From NCBI GenBank assembly GCA_946811185.2, contig OX328099.1, positions 68,204,714 through 68,268,713 on the forward strand: a stretch of 64,000 bases of DNA, read 5' to 3'. The notes beneath the pieces were generated by a model, which saw nothing but the letters and a program-made list of their open reading frames with translations, was not told the DNA's origin and did not search any database. Shown here piece after piece: positions 31,930 through 41,321 of this stretch (the stretch's first letter is position 1; each line of letters begins with the position of its first letter). Position numbers and translations under genes: made by a program. Source of the stretch: Hippopus hippopus. Lineage: Eukaryota > Mollusca > Bivalvia > Cardiida > Cardiidae.

Positions 31930-31971
31930 AAAAAAATTTTAATTTAAAAAAAAAATATTTACTATATAAAA

Positions 31972-32310
31972 ATGATATGCAAAAGTGGGATAAGGTGGTT
32001 TTCTTTTTTAAATTTAGATTTTCCACCCGCTCAGTTTAGAAAAAATGTATGGGAATTATATTCTCAACAAGAAATAAAACTAGAACCTAATAGTGGTGTT
32101 ACTATTCAACTCGGTCCCGGATTTATTTCGCAATGTCTACTCGATAGAAATTTAATCTTAAAGGGTATGAGAAGCGGTGATGATTCTACATATAGAGGAT
32201 TTTCTATGGAAGGGGATGATATATCAACATTTTTAAAAAATATTACTAACGAAAATATTACTATCTTGAGAGGTGAACCATTATTTCTCGTTGTATATGA
32301 TGATATTTAA
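31972..32310 (+). CDS. dUTPase-fold-like beta protein, first of a pair (112 aa)
   Basis: WELYSQQEIKLEPNSGVTIQ is laid out like the dUTPase motif region with a P-x-S/G turn, and the C-terminal end (LKNITNENITILRGEPLFLV) resembles the strand plus GD/RIAQLV end of trimeric dUTPases. Catalytic signatures are lacking, so it may be a scaffold or capsid protein of that fold. It is followed 23 bases later by a paralogue. The ATG follows TATATAAAA. Confidence 0.4.
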   Translation: MICKSGIRWFSFLNLDFPPAQFRKNVWELYSQQEIKLEPNSGVTIQLGPGFISQCLLDRNLILKGMRSGDDSTYRGFSMEGDDISTFLKNITNENITILRGEPLFLVVYDDI

Positions 32311-32333
32311 ATATTATTTATAACGAATAAAAA

Positions 32334-32711
32334 ATGGATATTCATAAATTCGGTATAAAACCTAATATTACTACTCAACACAAAACTATATTTTGGAAAC
32401 CTCATTTACACGGAGTAAGATATCCTCCCTTAAAGCAAGATCCTCTAAAATGGAAAATATACTCGCAAGTAACTATCAAGATTCCTCCTCGTGATGGCAT
32501 GAGAGTTTCGCTAGGATTTGGTTATATAACTACACGAGGAGTTGTAACGATATCCGTTAGTAATAAATGGAAAGATAGTTTAACCATTCTTAATGGAATA
32601 CATCTCGATAATGGGGCTGAAGATATCTTAGTCTATATTTATAACTTCTCGCGACAACCGATTGAAATACCCGAGGGCGACTTATTCTGCTATCTAAAAT
32701 ATCTGAGATAA
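32334..32711 (+). CDS. dUTPase-fold-like beta protein, second of a pair (125 aa)
   Basis: Starts MDIHKFGIKPNI, close to MSVYKFGVKPKI of 5850-6221, so this is the orthologue of the element 1 gene. WKIYSQVTIKIPPRDGMRVS and the terminal YIYNFSRQPIEIPEGDLFCY follow the same strand pattern as its upstream paralogue. Leader TATTTAAATATTATTTATAA with the ATG 10 bases later. Function unresolved. Confidence 0.45.
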   Translation: MDIHKFGIKPNITTQHKTIFWKPHLHGVRYPPLKQDPLKWKIYSQVTIKIPPRDGMRVSLGFGYITTRGVVTISVSNKWKDSLTILNGIHLDNGAEDILVYIYNFSRQPIEIPEGDLFCYLKYLR

Positions 32712-32735
32712 AAAATATTATTATTTTAATAAAAA

Positions 32736-33386
32736 ATGTTAGATACGGATCAAGAACATCCCTCTAAAAAAATCTATCCTCCGTTACATGCGAGCGCTCC
32801 ACCTATCGAGATGGATGACAAAGGTCATTCCTATCGTTTACAAAAAATATCCGAAGTACAAAAGTTTCTCGAGAACGAAATTCGAGAAAGAGATGCCTTA
32901 GCTAAAAAATATTTCAGAGCCGCGAGAATCGTTGACAACGTTGACACGGTTTTGATCATGATAACCATGGCTTCGGGAGTAGGTGGAATCGGTTTACTAT
33001 CTACTGTCGTAGCTATTCCAGCTGTCATAGCATTAGAAGCATCAGCTGCGGCAACCGGGCTTCTTTCGCTATTAGGTAAATATGTAGTAAGAAATTCGAG
33101 AACCAAGGTGGAAAAACATCAAAAGATTCGGATGATAGCTGATGCTAAGCTCAATACAATCGCTTCGCATATATCCAAAACTTTAATCGACAATTAGATA
33201 TCGGATGAAGAATTTAAACTTATCATGGAAGAACAAGAGAAGTATAAGGAAATGAAGGATGAGATAAGAACGAAAATTAAGAAAAAGATATCTTCCGAAA
33301 ACGAAGAAAGTTTAATCGAGAGAGGGAGGCAAGAAGCGCGTGAGTCCTTTCGGAGGTTGGTTGAAAAGAATGGTGCCATTCCCTAG
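32736..33386 (+). pseudogene. Conserved Polinton membrane protein, one stop (element 2)
   Basis: N-terminal YPPLHASAPPIE proline motif, a helical segment with LQKISEVQKFLENEIRERD, and a hydrophobic Gly/Ala/Val-rich region (about residues 70-110, GVGGIGLLSTVVAIPAVIAL) likely forming membrane helices. A charged tail after the in-frame TAG at 33195-33197 keeps its frame to the stop at 33386. PPxY- or SAPP-type motifs suggest contact with host sorting proteins (inference). Confidence 0.65.
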
Positions 33387-33559
33387 AAAAACAAATTTTT
33401 CATGCAGTTGTAGTTATGAAACGAGTTGAAAACTGCAATGAAAACTGCAATGAAAACTGCGATGAAAACTGCGAAATATATATTCCGTTTAAAGAGAATA
33501 TATATTTTTGTCCATATAGGTATATGAACTACGTTAAAAAATTATTATAGTAAAAAAAA
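33387..33559 (+). repeat. Short tandem AAAACTGCAATG units and AT-rich leader
   Basis: Three to four copies of AAAACTGCRATG (33430-33470) lie before the next gene; related AAAACTGCGATAAA words occur at the same place in element 1 (6990-7025). A conserved intergenic word in both elements may be regulatory. Confidence 0.5.
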
Positions 33560-34405
33560 ATGTCTTTTTTAAAAATCGCTGATCCCGCAAAAAGGGACTT
33601 AATCGTAAAAGAGTATCTCGAAACGAGAAAGAATATTCGGGATAATCTAATAGCGGAGAAAATGGGCGAACAGCAACTTCAAACGGATCTTTCGAAGTTT
33701 TTTAAACCTATAACGGAAACGCAAAAAGCTGCAACGAGGGAGATTACTGAGGGACTTAGACCTATTAAAGAGGGTATCGAACAGTTGCCACAAGCTATTA
33801 AGTTTCCGGCCTTTCCTTCTGTCACAGCGGAAGAAGATCCGATATTTATCGGCGAAATAGCGGAAAAGTATCTAAGAAAGTTTGCTACTAAGTCTGAAGC
33901 TGATACAACGTACGGAATATATGACAAAAAGGGTAGGTTTTATATCGGGGACAAACCAGTCGTTATTCGAGACAACGATATTATTGTTGACGATGAAGAA
34001 TATGAAGGTACCCCCGGTTTATGGGAGTTAATCGTATCTAAAGAACCGGATGGTAATATTTATACGGATGATGATTACAAGAATTACGCGAAATTGTTGG
34101 TAAAAACCAACTCCATTTATCGCGGCAACGATCCGAGAAGTAAATATCCTTAATCTTCTAAAGGTAAAAAATGGAACGTTATACTTAGATCTATTTGGGA
34201 TAATAAAAAATCTTATGAAGGAAAGGGCATCGTTGTTATCCCGTCTGACCCTAACGCATTAATAGAAAGACTAGACCTGTTGTTGGCGAGTAAAAAAGCG
34301 GGTAACACGGGTGTAAGAAACGAGTTAGTGAGCATTTGCGATGAATTAAAAAGACAAGACGTTTTAAATTCGAATGCTTATAAAAAATTAATGTCTATAT
34401 TATAA
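33560..34405 (+). pseudogene. Conserved Polinton protein of unknown function, one stop (element 2)
   Basis: N-terminal helical region (DPAKRDLIVKEYLETRKNIR; FFKPITETQK), a central block YGIYDKKGRFYIGDKPVVI and the signature EGTPGLWELIV. The frame is broken by a TAA at 34151-34153 but stays open after it to 34405, where the conserved end includes IERLDLLLASK and NELVSICDELKRQ. Family members are found in Polintons of cnidarians and molluscs; the role is unknown, possibly virion-associated. Confidence 0.65.
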
Positions 34406-34408
34406 AAT

Positions 34409-34792
34409 ATGATTATTACTAAAAATCACGGATTTAAAAGAAGGTATTCATACGGCGGTTCCGGAATCTTTGATAGTATCGCTAACCTTTTAGCGAGGCT
34501 TTTTACGAGTAGCGCGGCTAAACAGATTGCAAGTTCTGCCCTTGATGTGGGAAAGAGTGTAGCTAAGGAAGGCGCAAAGAAAGCTTTAGAGGTCGGAAAA
34601 AGTGCGGCTGAAAAATTAGTTACGAGAGTTTTGACACCAAAATCGAAGAAAATTTTACAAAAATATAGCACAGCCGCCCCTGACCAGCGAGTCGAAACGC
34701 GAGACATTAATACGTTAATAGATGGAAGCGTTATCGCTATTCAAGACTTAGTTAAAAGATTAAATAGTGGAGCGGGCATTAAAGTAGTATGA
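34409..34792 (+). CDS. Basic Ala/Lys-rich predicted virion protein (127 aa, intact)
   Basis: After YSYGGSGIFDSIANLLARLF comes an amphipathic stretch SAAKQIASSALDVGKSVAKE and a basic region ending with the conserved DINTLIDGSVIAIQDLVKRL. It is small, basic and alanine-rich, and sits next to capsid genes, suggesting a capsid-lining, membrane-active or DNA-condensing protein. Start ATG three bases after the preceding stop, so the two genes may be co-transcribed. Confidence 0.6.
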   Translation: MIITKNHGFKRRYSYGGSGIFDSIANLLARLFTSSAAKQIASSALDVGKSVAKEGAKKALEVGKSAAEKLVTRVLTPKSKKILQKYSTAAPDQRVETRDINTLIDGSVIAIQDLVKRLNSGAGIKVV

Positions 34793-34837
34793 AAAATTTA
34801 ATTTAAGTTAAAGAAATAATATTTCTTATAAAAAAGA

Positions 34838-35203
34838 ATGTCAGAATTAACATTTAATCATGTAGATTATAAAAAATACGATACTAGTTCTATTAATATA
34901 AAAGGCGCATCTTTAAAACTACAAGATTGCGAAATCCTCGAAATTAATAAAACGAAATAGATCTACGGTTATAAAAAAGCTGTTATGAAGTTATCTCCCG
35001 AAAAAGTAACCAAGATGAAAGAGATTGAGGAAAAGGTGAATGAACGTTTAGGAGAGTGGCGTATACCCCGACAAACGCTCGTATACGGTAACAAAGTTTA
35101 TCTTAAAACTAAAATAGATACCGCGAGTAACATTGAACTTAAAGATGTGTTTGTTAATGCCGAAAATAAGTCTTTTCCCCAGCTTTGGTTAACGCAGTTA
35201 TAA
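34838..35203 (+). pseudogene. Unknown 121-codon gene with one stop, absent from element 1
   Basis: The ATG at 34838 follows the TTAAGTTAA/TTATAAA leader. An in-frame TAG at 34958-34960 splits the frame; the rest to 35203 is open (an internal ATG at 34985 would give 72 residues). The product is mixed alpha/beta with KLSPEKVTKMKEIEEKVNER. No known motif. Element 1 goes straight from the basic protein to the capsid gene, so this is extra cargo. Confidence 0.5.
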
Positions 35204-35239
35204 TTTTTATTTAAAAAAATTATAATTGTAATTATAAAA

Positions 35240-36529
35240 ATGGACATTTTAAAAATCACCGAACCAATTTTAAAAGATGATAGTATTGATGAGTATGAAC
35301 ACTTTGAGTATCAACCGATCACGGGTGCAAATCTCAACAACTCGGGAGGAGATATTAGAATTAATATCGAAACCCAAGATATTTTTACTCATCCTAGAGA
35401 GAGTTATTTACTTATTGAAGGACAATTAGTAAAGGATGATGGAGCTCCTTATGTTGATGGCACAGACGACCTTAATGTTGCTTTAACAAACAACGCCTTG
35501 ATGTACCTGTTTAAAAATATTAAGTATCAACTTTCTGGCCAGGATATTGAATCCGTGACAAATCCTGGTCGGGCTACTACGATGCTCGGGTTGTTAAAAT
35601 ATCCGGATGATTTTTCTAAATCGCAGGGGTTAAATCAATGTTGGTATAAGGATACAACAGCCAATGCAAACGATCAAAATACGGGTTGGGAAATAAGAAG
35701 AACTTACCTCATTAATAATGTTGTTCCATTAGGTTCTTTTAGTTTTAGAGTTCCTTCAAAGCATATATTCGGTTTTTGCGATGACTACGATAAAATATTG
35801 TATGGTATGAAGCAAACTCTCACGTTAACGAGAAATAACGATAATGACGCGATCTTTAGAGCCAACACTGCTCCCGAAGGTAGAATTAGATTAGATAAGA
35901 TATCGTGGTTTATGCCTCACGTGTTACCCGCTGATAAAGAGAAGATGGAACTTTATAAAATTATCGAGAAAAAAGAAAAAATACCGGTTGGATACAGAAT
36001 GCTACAGTGTGACTCTATCTCGGTTGCTCTGACAAAATCATTTACCTGGAGACTTTCCGCTAAATCATCTCCCGAGGTACCACGTTTTATCATTGTCGGC
36101 TTTCAAACTAATAAAAGTAATAACCAAAGACAAAATGCATCTATATTTAACAATTTAAGCGTTAATAATATTTACGTTATGTTAAACTTCACTAGATATC
36201 CCGCAGCTGACTACAATCTTTCTTTCGCTGCGAACCAATTTAGTAGAGCGTATGGTGACGCCGCATTATTTAGATCTAAGCTTTATAACATGGATGAATT
36301 GGTGTCAAATCCTAACATTTCCCCCTCGGATTATAGAACTCTATATCCTTTGTTTTTGTTTGACGTTTCTAAACAAAGCGAAAGATTAAAATATTCTGTT
36401 ACCGATATTCAAATTAAGGCATATTTCGACGTAAATGCGAATGCGAACACAGAGGCATACGCGCTTATTATTAGCGATAGATTAATTAACTTCCAGTCTG
36501 ATGGAAATAAAATGAGTGTAGTGATATGA
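35240..36529 (+). CDS. Double jelly-roll major capsid protein (element 2, intact, 429 aa)
   Basis: Collinear with element 1 (8374-9657) and with Polinton major capsid proteins of the double jelly-roll lineage. Conserved blocks include NNALMYLFKNIKYQLSG, LLKYPDDFSKSQGLNQ, FGFCDDYDKILYGMKQ and KISWFMPHVLPADKEKMEL. Two eight-stranded barrels are expected. It builds the icosahedral shell with the penton-like protein. No lesion; the ATG follows AATTATAAAA. Confidence 0.95.
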   Translation: MDILKITEPILKDDSIDEYEHFEYQPITGANLNNSGGDIRINIETQDIFTHPRESYLLIEGQLVKDDGAPYVDGTDDLNVALTNNALMYLFKNIKYQLSGQDIESVTNPGRATTMLGLLKYPDDFSKSQGLNQCWYKDTTANANDQNTGWEIRRTYLINNVVPLGSFSFRVPSKHIFGFCDDYDKILYGMKQTLTLTRNNDNDAIFRANTAPEGRIRLDKISWFMPHVLPADKEKMELYKIIEKKEKIPVGYRMLQCDSISVALTKSFTWRLSAKSSPEVPRFIIVGFQTNKSNNQRQNASIFNNLSVNNIYVMLNFTRYPAADYNLSFAANQFSRAYGDAALFRSKLYNMDELVSNPNISPSDYRTLYPLFLFDVSKQSERLKYSVTDIQIKAYFDVNANANTEAYALIISDRLINFQSDGNKMSVVI

Positions 36530-36583
36530 AATTTGATAAAAATAAAGTTAAGTTAAGTTAAGATATTTTTTTCTCATATATAA

Positions 36584-36922
36584 ATGATAAAGATTGAGGA
36601 ATTAAAAAAAATTCTTAAAGAAAATAATATAGTTTTCCGCTCATACTGGGATAAAAAACGCATAGTTGAGTTGGTGAAAAAACACAAATTGTACCCGGAG
36701 GAGCCACCTAAAATAGAAAAAAGTATAGACCCTAGGTATGAAAGATTAAAAACTATTATGCGTAATCCTAAGAAAGTTAGTTTAGAAGATGTTGAAACTG
36801 GCGAAATAAAAACCTTTCCATCAGTTTATAAGGCGGGTAAATTTATAGATCGCTGTCCACAAACGATTGAGAACTGGAATGGGAGAATTTGGAAAAATAA
36901 ATATAAGATTAACATTCATTAA
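36584..36922 (+). CDS. SAP-like plus NUMOD1-like DNA-binding protein (112 aa, intact)
   Basis: Residues 1-36 (IEELKKILKENNIVF...KKRIVELVKKH) have the helix-loop-helix pattern of SAP/HeH-type modules. Residues 65-108 (SLEDVETGEIKTFPSVYKAG, CPQTIENWNGRIWKNKYKI) resemble NUMOD1-type helix-turn-helix repeats. Together they suggest a small DNA-binding protein, perhaps acting on replication or transcription of the element. It lies between capsid and polymerase genes and is followed by a hairpin. Confidence 0.6.
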   Translation: MIKIEELKKILKENNIVFRSYWDKKRIVELVKKHKLYPEEPPKIEKSIDPRYERLKTIMRNPKKVSLEDVETGEIKTFPSVYKAGKFIDRCPQTIENWNGRIWKNKYKINIH

Positions 36923-36923
36923 T

Positions 36924-36954
36924 TTTATTACGGCAATGACGAAGTCGTAATAAA
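36924..36954 (+). terminator. Hairpin downstream of the DNA-binding gene
   Basis: TTTATTACG pairs with CGTAATAAA across a 13-base loop, two bases after the stop codon of the preceding gene, followed by an A/T-rich stretch. A transcript-end role is inference. Confidence 0.4.
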
Positions 36955-37022
36955 TTTAACTTAAGTAAATATTTTTTATATAAAAATTACATTAACTTAA
37001 GCAATTTAATCCTTTATATAAA

Positions 37023-40000
37023 ATGGAGAATTATAATACATATAACGTAAGAGGTTTAAAAAATTTAGCTAGGTCTAAAGGAATTCGAGGATACTCCACG
37101 CTTAGAAGAGCCGAATTAATCGAACGTCTGCGTAATCCTCCACCTCCTAGTCTCGCTGATCAATTCATGGGGTTCACAGTAAAAGACTTAAAATGAGAAT
37201 CTAAGTCTAAAGGAATCCGAGGATACTCTAGACTTAGAAGAGCCGAATTAATCGATCTTCTAAGTAATCGGAGAGCGCTATTATTAGATTATGATATTAG
37301 TAATTTTGGAGCCCCGGTATTACAATCAACACCTTACACACCACCACCCCCGGTACCAACCCCACCTACAGTCGCAGTTGAGGAGTTGATAAACTATTTA
37401 GATAGTATCAAAGAAATTCCGAGAAAAATATCGCCTAGGATAGAAGCTTTAAAAAGAAAAATAGATAAGTTATATAGGGATAAAGATGAAATAGAGATTG
37501 AAGAAGGACCATCGGCATTTAAAGGATTTACCAGACAATATCTTATAAAAGGTATAAAATCTTATACACCGGCTAATTTCCTCGATTTAGCTAAAGATAA
37601 ATTAACCGATGTTATGAGAAATAATCGTCAAACAAAAGTTAAACTTATTATGAAGTGTATGATGAAACACTCTGCTGAAAATCGTTTAAAAGAGATGAAT
37701 TTTGATTCCGGTTTTCCAATCGCTAATTTAGATGGGGATGATGTCGATGAATTATACGAAGAAATGGGAGAAGATATATTAGCCGCTATAGCAACTCAGG
37801 AAATGAAACAAGATTATTATAGAGTTATTTACGTAATCGATTTAAGATTACACACAGCATTATATAACCCAATTAGAGGTAATTCTTGGCTCCCAATTCC
37901 TTCTAAGATAGCGAGTACAAAAAGCGTTATTAATCCGAAAAATAGGAACGATGATATGTGTTTCGCATATTGTATTCTTATAGCTTTGAACCCAACGGAT
38001 AATAATCCTGAAAGAATTGGTAGACTAGGACCATTTTTAAACGATATAAATATGGAAGGGATTAGTTACCCCGTCTCTATTCATGATAGAAATAAATTTG
38101 AGAAACAAAATCCTTCAATATCTGTATCGATACACGCGTATAGCAATTCTGATGGTGTCTACCCACTTAGTTTAAGTAAAGAAGTTTATAAAAGAGAACA
38201 TCATATTAATCTTTTACTTCTTGAGAAGGATGGTAAAAAACATTATGGTTTAATTAAAGATATGAGTAAATTGTTATGTAAACAAATATCCGATCATAAC
38301 GGTAAAACTTATATTTGCGAAAGATGTTTAAATCATTTCCAAAAAGAAGAAACTTTAAATAAACATTTAGAGTATTGCGGCGAAAAAGATGCCTGTAGAA
38401 TAAACTTACCCGAAAAGGGTACCGTGATATCTTTTAAGTATTTTTATAAACAACAGAGACACCCTTTTACAATTTATGCGGATATGGAGTCTACATTAGA
38501 AAAGAAAAACGAAAATAAAGGTAACTGTACGAGAGTAATTAATGCGCATAACGTTTCGGGATATTGTTTTTACGTTAAATCGCTTTACGAAAATGTTTAC
38601 CCTTCAAAAATTTTCCAATATTCCGGCGAAAATGCGTCTAAGAAATTCGTAGAGGATTTAGAAAATGTTATAAGAGAAATAGATAGTATACCCACGAGGG
38701 AAATGATTCTTAGACTTCGTGATAAAAGAGAGTTTGATAGAGCGAGAAATTGTTGGATATGCGGGGAGTCGTTTAATGGCGCGAAAAAAGTTAGAGACCA
38801 TTGCCATTATACCGGAAAGTTTAGGGGAGCCGCGCACAATGAGTGTAATATAAAATATAGAAGACCTACTTTTACACCCGTATTCTTTCATAATTATAGT
38901 AAGTACGATGCTCATTTATTTATAAAAGATTTAATGAGTACACCTGGTGAGACGAGTTGTATACCGACGAACAAGGAAACGTATATAAGCGTGTCTAAAA
39001 AGGTGCCGATAGAATACGTCGTTAAAGGGACGAAGAAAATTAAAACGCATGAGATTAGATTCCTCGATAGTTTAAAATTTTTAGGTAAAAGTTTAGACGA
39101 ATTAGCTAGCACTCTAGCTAAGGAGGACAAGACTAATCTCGCGAAATATTTTGAGGGGGAAAAGCTCGAATTGGTCTCTCAAAAGGGTATATTCCCGTAC
39201 GAATGGTTCGATAACCTTAGTAAATTAGAGGAAACGAAGTTACCCGAGCGAAGAGAATTTTATTCGAAGCTTAAATGTAGTGGAATTGATAAGGAGGATT
39301 ATCAACACGCATTGAATGTATGGAAAACCTTCGAGATGAAAACTTTTAAAGATTATCACGACTTATATAATAAGACCGACGTTTTACTGTTGGCGGATGT
39401 CTTCGAAAATTTTAGGAACGTTTGCTTCGATAATTACGGATTAGATCCATCTTGGTTTTATACGGCGCCCGGATTAGCTTGGGAGGCGATGTTAAAAACT
39501 ACCGAGGTAAAATTAGAATTATTATCAGACCCCGACATGATTTTATTTATCGAAAAGTGAATAAGAGGAGGTGTCTCAACCATTTTTAAACGATATGCGA
39601 AAGCGAATAATATATATATGGACGAAAAATACGATCCAAGAGAACCCTCAAAATGTATTACTTATTTGGACATGAATAATCTCTACGGTTGGGGCGATGC
39701 GTCAAAAACTTCCTATCGGTAATTTTAAATGGATGGACGATTTAGAAAATTGGCGAAGTCAACCTTGTATATTGGAGGTTGATTTAGAATATCCTAAAGA
39801 ATTACACGACTGGCATAACGATTTCCCATTAGCTCCCGAAAGATTAAAGGCCGGTAAAGTTGAGAAACTTATACCTAATTTATACGATAAAAATAAATAT
39901 ATATTACATCGCGAAAATTTAAAATTTTATTTAAGTTTAGGTCTAAAGCTTAAAAAGATTCATAGAGGGTTAACTTTCTATGAAAGCGAATGGTTAAAAC

Positions 40001-40857
40001 CTTATATCGATAAAAATACTAACCTAAGAGCGAAAGCTAAAACCGCGTTTGAAAAGGATTTCTTCAAACTTATGAATAATTCCGTATTTGGTAAGACTAT
40101 GGAAAATATTAGGAATAGAGTAGATATAAAATTAGTTAGTACCAGGGAAAAAGCGGAAAAATTAGCCGCTAAACCAAACTATTACGATATAAGCGTCCTC
40201 GACGAAAATTTATGTATAACTCAAATGAAAAAACCGCGTTTATATTTTAATAAACCTATTTACGTGGGGATGTGTATTTTAGATTTAAGTAAGACATTGA
40301 TGTATAACTTTCATTATAATTATATTAAAGATAAATACGGTGAAAAAGTTAAACTTCTTTTCACCGATACAGATAGTTTAATGTATGGAATAGAAACGGA
40401 AGATTTTTATAAAGATATTAGCGACGATGTTAAAGATCGGTTTGATACGAGCGATTATCCGTCCGATCATCCTTCGGGTATTCCCACAGGATTAAATAAG
40501 AAAGTTGTGGGTATGTTTAAAGATGAGACAAGCGGTAAGATTATTGAGGAGTTTGTGGGCCTCCGGTCTAAACTATACTCTTATAAAATGTGTGATGATG
40601 AGGAGGAGGAGAGTAAAAAATGTAAGGGAATTAAAAGGCACGTAGTAAAAGCATTTATTAAACACGATCATTATAAAAAGTGTTTGTTCGAAAATAAGAC
40701 GCAATTAAGGAGAATGGTAGTTATTAGGAGTCATAATCACGAGTTGTATACAGAGGAGATAAATAAAGTCGCCTTGAGCGGTAACGACGATAAACGCTAT
40801 ATCCTCGAGAATAATATCGATACGTTAGCTTGGGGACATCATAAAAATAAAACTTAG
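37023..40857 (+). pseudogene. polB: Protein-primed family B DNA polymerase, two stops and one frameshift (element 2)
   Basis: The ATG at 37023 follows TTATATAA. Order: two tandem SAP-like repeats (SKGIRGYSTLRRAELIERL, then GIRGYSRLRRAELIDLL) with a TGA between them (37194-37196); a proline-rich linker; an OTU-like cysteine protease region (DDMCFAYC near 37955; HYGLIKD near 38240); a C2H2-like finger (38310-38380); exonuclease YADMES (38475); an HNH/EndoVII-like zinc module (CWICGESF, RDHCHYTGKFRGAAH; 38750-38860); a second exonuclease motif HNYSKYDAHLF; a TGA at 39558-39560; motif A NNLYGW (39675) next to a one-base frameshift near 39692; motif B NSVFGKT (40078); motif C TDTDS (40363); and KLYSYKM. 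It would replicate the linear genome from a terminal protein. The stop lies 2 bases from the right TIR. Confidence 0.92.
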
Positions 40858-40858
40858 G

Positions 40859-41308
40859 TATCATACGCGACAAAACGCAACGGGGCGCACTTTCGTATTT
40901 TACGGCGAAGCCGCCGGCCATAGAAACGGACCGAGTTTCGGAGTATTTCGCAGGCGGTGGGGTCGCCTTGACGCGATATGAACGGGGGATGGTCTTGACG
41001 TGAGGGGACGTTTGGGTTCGAGAGTTAAGCCGCCCTGACGCGATGGTTGACGGTTTCCGAATATGGCCGAAGGCATTGAGAGGGATGGTTCACGGTTTGC
41101 CTCGGGTGCGAGGGGATGAGCGTCCTAGTTTTTAGGGGACCCCGAGGCCTCGTCCCAGACCCTGACCCCGACAGAATGACCGACCCCCGACCCCAGAATC
41201 GGAACCGGATCCAGCCAGACCCCCCCTCCCCCCCACCGGATCAAACTCGCTCACCGGGAAAAACGGATTTTGGGGGGAGAGCGTACCGGATTTTGGCCCC
41301 TGCACCAG
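40859..41308 (-). repeat. Right terminal inverted repeat of element 2
   Basis: Reverse complement of 24983-25426, ending CCCCTGCACCAG. It differs by about nine substitutions and a longer G/C-run near 41220-41235. One of the three iteron words is altered (CACGTCAAG on minus near 41000). Confidence 0.95.
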
Positions 41309-41310
41309 AA

Positions 41311-41321
41311 AGATACAAACG
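41311..41321. repeat. Direct repeat AGATACAAACG, candidate target-site duplicate (right)
   Basis: Identical 11-mer to 24965-24975 on the other side of element 2. After it, flanking sequence CGTGTACATTGCTTTCTCTC resembles uninterrupted paralogues such as 58970-59040. Confidence 0.6.

Larger units (their letters stand above)
24983..41308. mobile_element. Maverick/Polinton (adintovirus-like) element 2, complete from TIR to TIR
   Basis: The roughly 16.3 kb element is bounded by inverted repeats at 24983-25426 and 40859-41308. All hallmark genes are present: PolB, integrase, ATPase, protease, and major and minor capsid proteins. Two divergent gene blocks meet at 29193-29224, and coding starts within about 50 bases of the left TIR and 2 bases of the right TIR. 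Lesions: in-frame stops at 26391, 28912, 30583, 31774, 33195, 34151, 34958, 37194 and 39558; frameshifts near 26130 and 39692; and a 45-codon loss in the integrase core. It is retained as a fairly recent but non-functional provirus-like insertion. Confidence 0.95.

Noticed and set aside
24983..41308. Stop codons in element 2 as programmed recoding or an alternative genetic code
   Set aside because: All three stop codons are involved, the positions are not shared with element 1, and intact genes end normally with the same codons. Decay is simpler.
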